A DNA stretch of 64,000 bases from ZC4RG30 sp046347045. Its GTDB lineage: Bacteria > Pseudomonadota > Gammaproteobacteria > Steroidobacterales > Steroidobacteraceae. Both the position numbers and the translations under genes were made by a program. Shown piece by piece: positions 8,991 to 17,679 of this stretch. The stretch covers positions 34,822-98,821 of the forward strand of contig JAXMGX010000016.1 in assembly GCA_046347045.1 (NCBI GenBank). The letters run 5' to 3'. The notes below the pieces were generated by a model that did no database searches, had not been told where the DNA came from, and worked only from the letters and a program-made list of their open reading frames with translations. Numbering within the stretch: the stretch's first letter is position 1; each line of letters starts with the position of its first letter.

Positions 8991-9335
8991 CTACACCTTC
9001 TCTTCGATGCGGGCGGCCTTGCCCGAGAGGTCGCGCAGGTAGTACAGCTTCGCGCGGCGCACATTGCCGCGGCGCTTCACCTGGATGTCCTCGATGCTCG
9101 GGCTGTGCAGCTGGAACACGCGTTCCACGCCCTCGCCGTGCGAGATCTTGCGCACCGTGACGGAGGAATTGAAACCGCGGTTGCTGCGCGCGATCACGAT
9201 GCCCTCGTAGGCCTGCACGCGCTCGCGGTCGCCTTCCTTCACCTTCACGTTCACGACGATGGTGTCGCCCGGGCGGAACTCGGGCACCTTGCGCGTGGCG
9301 CGTTCGGCTTCGATCTGCTGGATGATGTGGTTCAT
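8991..9335 (-). CDS. rplS: Ribosomal protein L19
   Basis: 114-residue large-subunit protein (MNHIIQQIEAE start, GDTIVVNVKVKEGDRER, ending KAARIEEKV). ATG at 9335 overlaps the trmD stop by 4 bp. Last gene of the rpsP-rimM-trmD-rplS operon. Its TAG stop is directly followed, in the same reading frame, by the sppA coding sequence. Confidence 0.98.
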   Translation of the reverse strand: MNHIIQQIEAERATRKVPEFRPGDTIVVNVKVKEGDRERVQAYEGIVIARSNRGFNSSVTVRKISHGEGVERVFQLHSPSIEDIQVKRRGNVRRAKLYYLRDLSGKAARIEEKV

Positions 9336-10075
9336 GACTGCCTTTCCTGCAAAAACTCGTTCAACAACTCGATCTCTTCGGTGCTGCTGTCCGCACGCGA
9401 CAGGAACAGGTCCGGCCTTCGTCGCCATGTCCTGCCCAGCGCCTGCTTCAGGCGCCAGCGCCGTATGCGCTCGTGATCGCCGCCCTGCAGCACCTCGGGC
9501 ACCTTGAGTCCCGCGAATTCCACCGGCCGGGTGTAGTGCGGCCAGTCCAGTAGACCTTCCGCAAAACTCTCCTCGGCAGTGGAACGCGCGTCGTTCAACG
9601 CACCCTCCAACAACCGCGCCACCGCGTCGATCACCACCAACGCCGGCAGCTCGCCGCCGGAGAGCACGTAATCGCCCACCGACAGCTCCTCGTCGATCGA
9701 CGTCGCGATCACGCGCTCGTCGATCCCTTCATACCTTCCCGCCACGAGCACGAGCCCGGGCTCCTGAGACAGCGCCTGCACTTTGCGCTGCCCCAGCCTT
9801 TCCCCCTGCGGGGAAAGATAGATCCGCCGGCTTCCGGCCGGCACCCTCGCCGTGGCCGCGGCGATTGCCGCCACCAGGGGCTCGGGCTTCATCACCATGC
9901 CCGGTCCGCCGCCGTAGGGCCGGTCGTCCACCGTGCGATGCACGTCGTGCGTATGCGCACGTGGATCTTCCGTTCCCACCGCCAGCAGCCCGCGCTTCAC
10001 CGCGCGTCCCGTGATGCCGAACTCCATCGCCTGCCGGATCATCTCCGGGAACAGCGTGACGACTTCGATCTTCAC
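9332..10075 (-). CDS. trmD: tRNA (guanine37-N1)-methyltransferase TrmD
   Basis: 247-residue SPOUT methyltransferase that makes m1G37 in tRNAs and so prevents frameshifting. Family motifs seen are RPYGGGPGMVMKPEP, AGRYEGIDERV and YVLSGGELPALVVIDA. It lies 7 bp after rimM and overlaps rplS. Confidence 0.97.
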   Translation of the reverse strand: MKIEVVTLFPEMIRQAMEFGITGRAVKRGLLAVGTEDPRAHTHDVHRTVDDRPYGGGPGMVMKPEPLVAAIAAATARVPAGSRRIYLSPQGERLGQRKVQALSQEPGLVLVAGRYEGIDERVIATSIDEELSVGDYVLSGGELPALVVIDAVARLLEGALNDARSTAEESFAEGLLDWPHYTRPVEFAGLKVPEVLQGGDHERIRRWRLKQALGRTWRRRPDLFLSRADSSTEEIELLNEFLQERQS

Positions 10076-10082
10076 GGCCTTC

Positions 10083-10601
10083 TCACTCGAGCTCTGCCGG
10101 CCAGTCCACCGTCAGCCGCTTCGCGGCGAGGTCGACCTTCAGCAGATGCTTCGGCGCCGCGGGCACCCAGTGCTCGCGCTCGCCTTTCACAACCATCACC
10201 GCCCCCGCAGGCAGGTCGGCGAAATAATCCAGCCGGCCGAGCACCGCAGCGTCGGTATTCACCACCTCGAAACCCACGAGGTCGTCGCGGTAGTGCTCGC
10301 CTTCTTCCAGTTCAGGCAGCGCACTGCGCGGCACCTGAACCCACCAACCGGTCAGCGCCGAAGCCGCATCGCGGTCCTCGATGCCGGAAAGCAGCACCCG
10401 CAGCCGGTCACGGTGCGGTGCGCCTTCGAGCAGTTGCAGTTGCAGGGTTTTCCCGCCCGGCGACAACAACTGCCACTCGTCATAGTCGAGCAGCGAATCC
10501 GGCGGATCGGCGAACGACCTCACCATCAGCCACCCGTGCACGCCATGCGCCGCTCCCACCTGGCCGAGGGTCATGAACGACTCGGCCGTGCGTGCAGTCA
10601 T
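10083..10601 (-). CDS. rimM: Ribosome maturation factor RimM
   Basis: 172 residues. The N-terminal domain opens LGQVGAAHGVHGWLMVRSF, the RimM hallmark, and the C-terminal PRC-barrel contains LVGFEVVNTDAAVLG. It helps 30S head maturation and binds S19. An internal ATG nine codons downstream (MTLGQVG) is an alternative start. Confidence 0.95.
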   Translation of the reverse strand: MTARTAESFMTLGQVGAAHGVHGWLMVRSFADPPDSLLDYDEWQLLSPGGKTLQLQLLEGAPHRDRLRVLLSGIEDRDAASALTGWWVQVPRSALPELEEGEHYRDDLVGFEVVNTDAAVLGRLDYFADLPAGAVMVVKGEREHWVPAAPKHLLKVDLAAKRLTVDWPAELE

Positions 10602-10615
10602 GGCGTCGGCCTGAG

Positions 10616-10879
10616 TCAGGCGGCGGCCGCCACCGCCTGCTTGCGATAATCCTTCACCAGCTGCACCACACGCTCGGACTGCTGCGCGCCCTTGGACACC
10701 CAGTAGTCGATGCGGGCCAGGTCGAGACGGATCTTCGGCTCGGTCTTGCGGGCAACGGGATTGAAGAAACCCACGAGCTCGAGGCTCTTTCCGCCCTGAC
10801 GCTTGCGATGGTCCGTGACGACCACGTGGTAGTAGGGCTGGTTGCGCGCGCCGCGCCGGGTCAAACGAATAGTCACCAT
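10616..10879 (-). CDS. rpsP: Ribosomal protein S16
   Basis: 87-residue small-subunit protein starting MVTIRLTRRGARNQPYYHVV, followed by the conserved KIRLDLARIDYWVSKGAQ region. First gene of the rpsP-rimM-trmD-rplS operon, with its own promoter about 50 bp upstream. Confidence 0.97.
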   Translation of the reverse strand: MVTIRLTRRGARNQPYYHVVVTDHRKRQGGKSLELVGFFNPVARKTEPKIRLDLARIDYWVSKGAQQSERVVQLVKDYRKQAVAAAA

Positions 10880-10928
10880 AATCGGGTCAAGGCCTCAAAC
10901 AGTTAGGGCTACCGAAAAAAGAGCGCGG

Positions 10929-10957
10929 ATTCTACGCAGATCAAGGGGTTGGAGCAA
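10929..10957 (-). promoter_or_regulatory. Sigma-70-type promoter of the rpsP operon
   Basis: On the minus strand TTGCTC (10952-10957) and TAGAAT (10929-10934) are separated by exactly 17 bp, followed by a GC-rich discriminator and the rpsP start 50 bp downstream. This gives the ribosomal operon its own transcription start despite the serine hydrolase gene upstream. Confidence 0.65.
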
Positions 10958-10995
10958 ATCCGGCTGCAGGGCCGGCCAATCCCGCGCCGCAGGGG

Positions 10996-12279
10996 CTACA
11001 GGGCGGGCTTCCAGGCCGAGGCGGCCTTCAGAAAGGCCTGCGTTTCCCCGTCCAGGGCAGTGTTGTCGCCGGGCGGGAAATAGCTCAGTTTCACCACCAC
11101 CGTGCGGGTGCCGGGGTCCACGAACACATACTGGCCCTGCAGGCCGATGGCCGAATAGGTGCCGCCGCCCAGTGTCCACCACTGCAGGCCATAGCCGCCG
11201 CGGCGGTTGTCCTCGGGGCCATTGGGCGATGTGGACTGCTGCACCCAGTCGGCGGACACGATGCGCCGGCCGTCGGCCACGCCGCCCTGCAGCATCATCT
11301 GGCCGAAGCGGCCGAAGTCGCCGAGCGTGGCATTGAACCCAGCTCCGCTGAATTCGCGCCCCACCCCCGGCGCGCCATCCATGATGTAGAAGCCATCGCT
11401 TTCGGCGCCCAGCGGTTCCCACAGGCAGCGCGCGGTATACGCAGCGACGCTGCCGCGCGTGACGCGCTCCACCAGCCAGCCCAGCACCGCGGTGTCGATG
11501 GTCTTGTACTGGAAGAACTCGCCGGGTTTGTGGATACGCGGCAGCGTGCGCGCCGCGTCCGCGAAGCGGGTGGTGTTGCGCACCAGAGAATTGATGTGGT
11601 TGCTGGCCGCGCGACCCGGATTGGCGAAGTCGTAGCGTTCTTCGTAGTCCACACCCGAACGCATCTGCATCACGTGGCGGATGGAGACGCCCTCGTACCC
11701 GCCACCCTTGAGTTCAGGCAGATAGTCGGAAATGGGTTTGTCGAGCGACTCGATGCGCCCTTCGGCCAGCGCGCAGCCGATCAATACCGAAGTGATGGAC
11801 TTGGTCATCGACCAGCCGATGAAGCGCGAGCGCTCGTCGCTGCCATTGCGGTAGCGCTCGACGACGACGCGGCCATCCTTGATGACCATGAGCGCATTGG
11901 TATAGGTACGCTCGAGGAAATCCTCGGCGGCGATGTTGCGGCCCTGCCAGGCGTAGGTGAAATCCAGCGCGCGCTCGGACTTCGGCAACCTCCATACCGG
12001 CCCACTGCGCGGCACCGAGCGCGTGGTGAATATTTGATCCATGCTGCGGAAACTCAGGGCGTTCAGGTCGCCGTCGTTCATGTGCCAGCGGACGATCTGC
12101 ACGGCCACCGGAACATCGGATGCGGGCAGGCCGGACGCCGCCGCTGCCTGCAGCGGTGCCGGCAATACCTGCTGCGCCGGCAGGGACACCGGCTGCAGAA
12201 CCAGGGCCGCCAACGCAGTGGTGCGCCAAACCCGGCGAACTGCGATTGCCACGGGCGGGGTGGCCACCGCCAGGCTCAC
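10996..12279 (-). CDS. Exported serine hydrolase, beta-lactamase family (class C-like fold)
   Basis: 427 residues. A signal peptide is likely (basic RRVWR then a hydrophobic run ending LPAQQ, residues 15-37). The S-x-x-K catalytic motif is in GWSMTKSITSVLIG, with family context such as GVSIRHVMQMRSGVDYEE. It resembles 6-aminohexanoate-dimer hydrolase/EstB-type enzymes more than antibiotic beta-lactamases. GTG at 12279 overlaps the ffh stop by 4 bp. The substrate is unknown. Confidence 0.82.
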   Translation of the reverse strand: MSLAVATPPVAIAVRRVWRTTALAALVLQPVSLPAQQVLPAPLQAAAASGLPASDVPVAVQIVRWHMNDGDLNALSFRSMDQIFTTRSVPRSGPVWRLPKSERALDFTYAWQGRNIAAEDFLERTYTNALMVIKDGRVVVERYRNGSDERSRFIGWSMTKSITSVLIGCALAEGRIESLDKPISDYLPELKGGGYEGVSIRHVMQMRSGVDYEERYDFANPGRAASNHINSLVRNTTRFADAARTLPRIHKPGEFFQYKTIDTAVLGWLVERVTRGSVAAYTARCLWEPLGAESDGFYIMDGAPGVGREFSGAGFNATLGDFGRFGQMMLQGGVADGRRIVSADWVQQSTSPNGPEDNRRGGYGLQWWTLGGGTYSAIGLQGQYVFVDPGTRTVVVKLSYFPPGDNTALDGETQAFLKAASAWKPAL

Positions 12280-13628
12280 CGCGGCATGCCGGGCAGCTTG
12301 CCCGCCATCGCGCCCATCATCCGCGCAAGCTTGCCGCTGCCCAGCTTCTTCATCATGCGCTGCATTTCCAGGTGCTGCTTCAGCAGCCGGTTCACATCCT
12401 GCACCTGCATGCCGGCACCGGCCGCGATGCGTCGGCGGCGCGAGCCGTCGATGATCTCGGGGCGGCGGCGCTCGCGCGGCGTCATCGAGTCGATCAGCGC
12501 CACCTGCCGCTTCAGTTCCTTCTCGGCCACGCCAGGGGCGAGCTTCTGCGCCGCCGCCGCGCCGCCCGGCAGCTTGTCGAGGATGTTCGACATGCCGCCC
12601 ATCTTCTGCAGTTGCTGAAGCTGCGCCTTCAGGTCGTTGAAGTCGAAACCCCTGCCCTTGGCGACCTTCTGCGCCAGCTTCTGCGCCTCTTCCACGTCGA
12701 CCGAACGGCGCACCTCTTCGACCAGCGCCACCACGTCGCCCATGCCGAGGATGCGGCGCGCCATGCGGTCCGGGTCGAAGGGTTCCAGCGCCTCGCTTTT
12801 CTCGCCGGTGCCGATGAACAGCAGCGGGCTGCCGGTGATCTCGCGCACCGACAGCGCCGCGCCACCGCGAGCATCGCCATCGGCCTTGGTGAGGATGGTG
12901 CCGGTGAGCTTCAGCGCATCGCCGAAGGCCTTGGCCGCATTCACCGCGTCCTGGCCGGCCATGGCATCGACCACGAACAGACGCTCGTGTGGTGACACCG
13001 CCGCATCGATGTCGCGCACTTCCTGCATCAGCTCGGCGTCGATGTGCAGGCGACCCGCGGTGTCGACGATGAGCACGTCGTATACACCGCGGCGCGCGGC
13101 ATCGAGCGCGGTGGAGGCGATCTTCGCGGGCGCGGCGCCGGGCGCCACGGGGTGGAAGTCCGCGCCCACCTGCTCGGCCAGGCGCTGCAGCTGCAGCACG
13201 GCCGCGGGCCGGCGGATGTCGGTGCTGACCAGCAGCACGCGCTTCTTCTGCTGGAGCAGCTGCCGCGCGAGCTTGCCGGCGGTGGTGGTCTTGCCCGCGC
13301 CCTGCAGGCCGGCCAGCAGGATGACGGCCGGCGGCGCATGGCGCAGTTCGAAGGCCGTGGCGCTGCCGCCCATCAAGGCCACCAGCTCATCGTGGATGAC
13401 GCCGATCAGCGCTTGTCCTGGCGTGAGACTGCCCACCACCTCGGTGCCCACGGCCTTGGCCTTCACCGCGTCGATGAAGCGCTTGACCACGGGCAGCGCC
13501 ACATCGGCCTCGAGCAGCGCCATGCGCACCTCGCGCAGGCTCTCGGCGATGTTGTCTTCGGTGAGGCGGCCGCGGCCGCGCAGGGAGTCGACGGCTTTGC
13601 CCAGCCGCTCGGTCAGTTTGGCGAACAT
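12276..13628 (-). CDS. ffh: Signal recognition particle GTPase Ffh
   Basis: 450 residues. The N domain is followed by the G domain (GLQGAGKTTTAGKLA, DTAGRLHID, TKADGDARGG) and a methionine-rich C-terminal M domain that binds 4.5S RNA and signal sequences. It targets nascent inner-membrane proteins with FtsY. ATG at 13628 begins MFAKLTERLG. It lies 23 bp after radA. Confidence 0.97.
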   Translation of the reverse strand: MFAKLTERLGKAVDSLRGRGRLTEDNIAESLREVRMALLEADVALPVVKRFIDAVKAKAVGTEVVGSLTPGQALIGVIHDELVALMGGSATAFELRHAPPAVILLAGLQGAGKTTTAGKLARQLLQQKKRVLLVSTDIRRPAAVLQLQRLAEQVGADFHPVAPGAAPAKIASTALDAARRGVYDVLIVDTAGRLHIDAELMQEVRDIDAAVSPHERLFVVDAMAGQDAVNAAKAFGDALKLTGTILTKADGDARGGAALSVREITGSPLLFIGTGEKSEALEPFDPDRMARRILGMGDVVALVEEVRRSVDVEEAQKLAQKVAKGRGFDFNDLKAQLQQLQKMGGMSNILDKLPGGAAAAQKLAPGVAEKELKRQVALIDSMTPRERRRPEIIDGSRRRRIAAGAGMQVQDVNRLLKQHLEMQRMMKKLGSGKLARMMGAMAGKLPGMPR

Positions 13629-13651
13629 CGGCCGATTATAGCGGGGCGCCC

Positions 13652-15034
13652 TCAGTCGCCGGGCGGTCCAAGCACCTTGCGCAATGCATCCTCGATGCGC
13701 GCCACGCCACGCACTTCGATGCCTTCCACGGGAACACGCGGCAGGTTCGCCTCGGGCACCAGCGCGCGGCGGTAACCCAGCTTCGCGGCCTCGCGGATGC
13801 GTTCCTCGCCGAAGGTGACGGGCCGCACTTCGCCCGTCAGGCCCAGCTCGCCGAACACGACGAGGTCGGGCGGCAGAGCGATCTCGCGCAGGCTCGACAC
13901 CAGCGCCAGCGCCACGGGCAGGTCCCAGGCCGGCTCGTCGATGTCGAGCCCACCGACCACGTTTGCGAACACATCGTGTTCCTGCAGCGACACGCCACCG
14001 TGACGGTTCAGCACCGCCAGCACCATGGCCAGCCGTCCCGCATCGATGCCCTGCGCCACGCGTCGTGGTGCACCCAGCCGCGAAGCATCCACCAGGCCCT
14101 GCACTTCCACCAGCAGCGGCCGCGTGCCATCGCGCGTCACCATGACGATGCTGCCGATCACCGGCTGCGGCGCGCGCGACAGGAAGATCGCCGCCGGATT
14201 CTTCACCTCGCGCAGACCGTTTTCCTGCATCAGGAAGAAGCCCAGTTCGTTGGCGGCGCCGAAACGGTTCTTGGCTGCCCGCACACGGCGGAAACGGCTG
14301 CCGGCATCGCGCTCGAAATACAGCACGGTGTCGACCAGATGCTCGAGCATGCGCGGCCCCGCGATGGCGCCATCCTTGGTCACATGGCCCACGATCAGCA
14401 CCGCGGTGCCGGTGGACTTGGCATGCCTCACCAGCGCGGCCGTGCACTCGCGCAGCTGGGTCACCGCACCCGCCGCGCTGGGCACGGCCGCCAGCGCCAT
14501 GGTCTGGATCGAATCGACGATCAGCAGTGCGGGCCTGCCCTGCGAGGCCAGATCGAGGATGGTGTCGAGGTCGGTCTGCGCCACCACTTGCACATGTCCG
14601 AAGAGGCCGCCCAGCCGGCGCGCGCGCAACGCCACCTGCGCTGTGGATTCCTCGCCGGTGGCGTAGAGCACGGGTTGCGCACCTGCAATGCCTTGCGCCA
14701 CCTGCAGCAGCAGCGTGGATTTGCCGATGCCGGGCTCACCGCCGATCAACGTCACCGAGCCGGCCACCAGCCCACCCCCCAGCACTCGATCCAGTTCGCC
14801 CATGCCGACGCCGGTGCGCTGCGTGTGTTCGCCGGCCGCCTGCATGGCCTCGGTCAGCGCGGCGGCGGCGCCCACGGGCGCAATACCCGCACGCCGGGCC
14901 ACTGCAGCCTTGCCCACGCTCGCCGGCTGCACCACCAGGCTGTTCCAGGCGCCACAGTGCGGACACTGACCCTGCCACTTTGGGGATTCGCCATGACAGG
15001 CGTCACAGACATGGATGGTTTGGGCTCGGGCCAC
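13652..15034 (-). CDS. radA: DNA repair protein RadA (Sms)
   Basis: 460 residues with an N-terminal C4 zinc finger (CDACHGESPKWQGQCPHC), a RecA-like ATPase with Walker A GGEPGIGKSTLL, the RadA signature KNRFG, and a C-terminal Lon-like domain. It drives branch migration during recombinational repair. GTG at 15034 gives VARAQTIHVC, aligned with the usual family start; an upstream ATG would add 27 non-homologous residues. Confidence 0.95.
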   Translation of the reverse strand: MARAQTIHVCDACHGESPKWQGQCPHCGAWNSLVVQPASVGKAAVARRAGIAPVGAAAALTEAMQAAGEHTQRTGVGMGELDRVLGGGLVAGSVTLIGGEPGIGKSTLLLQVAQGIAGAQPVLYATGEESTAQVALRARRLGGLFGHVQVVAQTDLDTILDLASQGRPALLIVDSIQTMALAAVPSAAGAVTQLRECTAALVRHAKSTGTAVLIVGHVTKDGAIAGPRMLEHLVDTVLYFERDAGSRFRRVRAAKNRFGAANELGFFLMQENGLREVKNPAAIFLSRAPQPVIGSIVMVTRDGTRPLLVEVQGLVDASRLGAPRRVAQGIDAGRLAMVLAVLNRHGGVSLQEHDVFANVVGGLDIDEPAWDLPVALALVSSLREIALPPDLVVFGELGLTGEVRPVTFGEERIREAAKLGYRRALVPEANLPRVPVEGIEVRGVARIEDALRKVLGPPGD

Positions 15035-15198
15035 GGCGCGGGACGGGTTTTCAGGCTGGGGGCTTTGGATGCTAGCACGCGACCTGGCCCACAATTCCGG
15101 TGTAAGGCATCGCAAAACAAGTGCTTACCCTGTGCATGTAATCCAGGAGTTAAGTACGATCCGCAAGGGATCAGGGAGCACAGGGCAATCACCGTCCG

Positions 15199-16023
15199 AT
15201 GAGCCTGAAAGGCAAACTGCTATGTGTCGGCCAGACCGACACCGGCAGGGTTCGTGAGCACAACGAAGACATGATCGCTGTGGACAGCGACCTGGGCCTC
15301 GTCGTGCTCGCCGATGGCATGGGCGGCTACAACGCCGGCGAAGTGGCCAGCGGCATCGCCGTGAAGACCGTGTTCAACCTGGTCCGCGAGGCACTGGAGC
15401 GCCAGGATCTCACCGTCCCCGACCCCTCCACCGGACTCTCGCGGCCCAGCATCATCCTGCGCGACGCCATCCAGCGCGCCAACAAGATCATCTATCAGAC
15501 TGCCCGCAGCCAGGCGCAGTGCGAGGGCATGGGCACCACGGTGGTGGCGGCGCTGTTCTTCGACAACCGCATCGCCATCGCCCACGTGGGGGATTCGCGG
15601 CTGTACCGCATGCGTGGCGGCGCCATCGAACAGGTCACGCTCGACCACTCCCTGCTGCAGGAACTGGTGGACCGGGGCTTCTACTCCCCCGAGGAAGCCG
15701 CGCGGGCCTCGAACAAGAACTATGTCACAAGGGCGCTGGGCGTCGAAACCCAGGTCGACGTGGAGATGCAGGAACAGCCCGTCCAGAAGGGCGACACCTA
15801 TCTGCTCTGCTCCGACGGGCTGTCCGACATGATCGGCGACGACGACATGGCGGTGACCATCAGTACTTTCGGAGCCAATCTCAGTTCCGTGGGCCAACAT
15901 CTGATCCAATTGGCCAACGACAACGGGGGCAAGGACAACATCTCGGTGATCCTGACCCAGGTTTTGGACTCATTCCCGGCCCGACACGGTATATTTGACA
16001 GAATCCTGAAGTGGTTCAGCTAA
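15199..16023 (+). CDS. PP2C-family Ser/Thr protein phosphatase
   Basis: 274-residue metal-dependent phosphatase (PPM/Stp/PrpC type). Motifs in order are REHNEDM, ADGMGG, GTTVVAA, HVGDSRLYR, DHSLLQ, CSDGLSDMI and DNISVIL, so all metal-coordinating aspartates appear present. It reverses Ser/Thr phosphorylation. The FHA protein gene follows 16 bp later, but no Ser/Thr kinase gene is in the window. Confidence 0.93.
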   Translation: MSLKGKLLCVGQTDTGRVREHNEDMIAVDSDLGLVVLADGMGGYNAGEVASGIAVKTVFNLVREALERQDLTVPDPSTGLSRPSIILRDAIQRANKIIYQTARSQAQCEGMGTTVVAALFFDNRIAIAHVGDSRLYRMRGGAIEQVTLDHSLLQELVDRGFYSPEEAARASNKNYVTRALGVETQVDVEMQEQPVQKGDTYLLCSDGLSDMIGDDDMAVTISTFGANLSSVGQHLIQLANDNGGKDNISVILTQVLDSFPARHGIFDRILKWFS

Positions 16024-16039
16024 GGGAAAGGCGCTCAAC

Positions 16040-16759
16040 ATGGCACGGTTGATTCTGACTCTCGATGGCCAGGTATTGGCCGAATACAACATGAACAAGG
16101 AGCGCTATACGGTGGGGCGCCTGCCGGATAACGACATCCGCATCGACAACCCCGCCGTATCGGGCCACCACTCGCTGATCATCAACATCCTCAATGATTC
16201 CTTCCTCGAGGACCTGAACAGCACCAACGGCACGTACGTCAACGGCAAGCTCATCAAGAAGCATGCCCTGCAGCATGGCGACGTGATCACCTGCGGGCAC
16301 CACCAGCTGCGCTTCGTCGAGGACGACGACGCCCAGCAGGACGAATTCGAAAAGACCATGGTGATCCAGCCCTCGCAGCGGCCGGTGGAGAAGATCCAGA
16401 CCGCGCGCGCCGTGGCGGATGAAGCCAGCGGCAGCACGGGCGCCACCACCTCGCGCCGCGCCCTGCCCGAGGGTGCGCAGCAGACGCTGAAGAAGGCCAA
16501 GCTGCAGGTGCTGTCCGGCGCCTTTGCGGGCCGCGAACTGGAGCTGGCCAAGGCGCTGACCACACTGGGACGCCCCGGCATCCAGGTGGCGGCCATCACG
16601 CGCCGGGCAGACGGCTTCTACATCGTGCATGTGGAATCCGACAAGCCCGACAACTACCCGCTGGTGAACGGCACGCCGATCGGCGCCCAGGCCCGCCGCC
16701 TGGTCGACAACGACGTGATCCAGCTTGCGGGCGTGAAGATGGGCTTCTTCGCCAGCTAG
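16040..16759 (+). CDS. FHA-domain protein with a second degenerate FHA-like domain
   Basis: 239 residues. The N-terminal FHA domain is canonical: GR at 26-27, S41...H44, and N63 in STNGTYVNG, the phosphothreonine-binding set. After a linker containing EKTMVIQ and a low-complexity stretch, a second FHA-like fold (about residues 150-237, LGRPGIQ...NGTPIG) lacks the serine and histidine. Probably a phospho-dependent adaptor working with the adjacent PP2C phosphatase; the partners are unknown. Confidence 0.88.
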   Translation: MARLILTLDGQVLAEYNMNKERYTVGRLPDNDIRIDNPAVSGHHSLIINILNDSFLEDLNSTNGTYVNGKLIKKHALQHGDVITCGHHQLRFVEDDDAQQDEFEKTMVIQPSQRPVEKIQTARAVADEASGSTGATTSRRALPEGAQQTLKKAKLQVLSGAFAGRELELAKALTTLGRPGIQVAAITRRADGFYIVHVESDKPDNYPLVNGTPIGAQARRLVDNDVIQLAGVKMGFFAS

Positions 16760-16780
16760 CCCGGCCTCTGCCGGCAAGAG

Positions 16781-16808
16781 AAAACGCCGCGGAATGCCGC
16801 GGCGTTTT
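16781..16808. terminator. Bidirectional intrinsic terminator
   Basis: Perfect 12-bp stem AAAACGCCGCGG / CCGCGGCGTTTT with loop AATG. The A run on one side and T run on the other let it work in both directions. It lies between the convergent FHA and bfd genes. Confidence 0.9.
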
Positions 16809-16851
16809 CGTTTCAGGCCAGGTCCGGGGTCAGGGGGTCAGGGGGTCAGGA

Positions 16852-17040
16852 TCAGGCCGCGTCGCGTTTGCCGCAGGCCGCCTTGTGCTCACTGAAGGTC
16901 TCGCGCGCGACGCACAGGCAGGTGCCACAGGCCCTGCCGATCTGCGTTTCATCCTGCAGCGACTTGAAACTGTGGCAGCCCTCGGCCACCGCCTGGGCAA
17001 TGTCCCGCTCGGAGATGTTGTTGCAGACGCAAACGATCAT
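16852..17040 (-). CDS. bfd: Bacterioferritin-associated ferredoxin Bfd
   Basis: 62-residue [2Fe-2S] protein. Ligand cysteines C4 and C6 (VCVCNN) and C38 and C41 (ACGTC) follow the C-x-C...C-x2-C pattern of Bfd/BFD-like domains. It reduces the bacterioferritin core to release iron. It is divergent from bfr with 113 bp between the starts, the expected partner arrangement. Confidence 0.95.
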   Translation of the reverse strand: MIVCVCNNISERDIAQAVAEGCHSFKSLQDETQIGRACGTCLCVARETFSEHKAACGKRDAA

Positions 17041-17050
17041 GGAGGCATTC

Positions 17051-17074
17051 TAATGCGAATGGTTCGTGTTCGCA
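17051..17074. promoter_or_regulatory. Inverted repeat in the bfd-bfr gap, possible Fur site
   Basis: TGCGAA (17054-17059) and TTCGCA (17069-17074) form an inverted repeat within a stretch starting AATGCGAATGGTTCG, 14 bp upstream of the bfd ATG. Iron regulation of bfd is well established in other species; the assignment to Fur here is by position and partial likeness only. Confidence 0.35.
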
Positions 17075-17153
17075 ACATTTGACGTATTGCTCCCCCGCGC
17101 CGGCTCGAACTGCTAGTTTGCCGGGCCTGAACACGCGCGGTACCGAGGAACCC

Positions 17154-17627
17154 ATGCACGGCGACAAGAAAGTCATTGCTTACCTGAATGGCCAGCTCAA
17201 GCTGGAACTCACTGCCATCAACCAGTACTTCCTGCACTACCGCATGCTGAAGAACTGGGGCCTGCTGCGCATGGCCAAGCATGAGCACGATGAGTCCATC
17301 GAGGAGATGAAGCACGCCGACCAGCTCATGGATCGCGTGCTGACGCTGGGCGGCCTGCCCAATCTGCAGGACCTGGGCAAGCTGCTCGTTGGCGAAACGG
17401 CGGTGGAGACCATGAGCTGCGACCTGAAGGTGGAACTGGCCGGCCAGAAGCACCTGAAGGAAGCCATCGGGTACTGCGAATCGGTGCGCGACTATGTCAG
17501 CCGCGAGATCTTCGAGCGCATCCTCGAAGATACCGAGGAACACATCGACTACCTGGAAACGCAGCTCGAGCTGGTGCAGAAAGTCGGCGAGCAGAACTAC
17601 CTGCAGTCGCAAATGCACGAAACCTGA
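17154..17627 (+). CDS. bfr: Bacterioferritin
   Basis: 157-residue four-helix iron-storage protein. The haem ligand M52 and ferroxidase residues E18, E51, H54, E94 and H130 are present by ungapped comparison with E. coli Bfr numbering. The sixth ligand position, E127 in E. coli, is threonine here (DTEEH). ATG at 17154 follows GAGGAA with good spacing. It is divergent from bfd. Confidence 0.94.
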   Translation: MHGDKKVIAYLNGQLKLELTAINQYFLHYRMLKNWGLLRMAKHEHDESIEEMKHADQLMDRVLTLGGLPNLQDLGKLLVGETAVETMSCDLKVELAGQKHLKEAIGYCESVRDYVSREIFERILEDTEEHIDYLETQLELVQKVGEQNYLQSQMHET

Positions 17628-17679
17628 GCAGACGGATCGCGCAGGCGACGCGCCCGCTGGCGCAATCTGCGCGCGGGCT

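Noticed and set aside
7068..9476. 802-codon plus-strand open frame across sppA and rplS
   Set aside because: Antisense shadow of three solid minus-strand genes; no recognisable domain.
16820..16856. Short GGTCAGGG repeats beside bfd
   Set aside because: Only two to three imperfect copies, explained as simple sequence; not a CRISPR or iteron.
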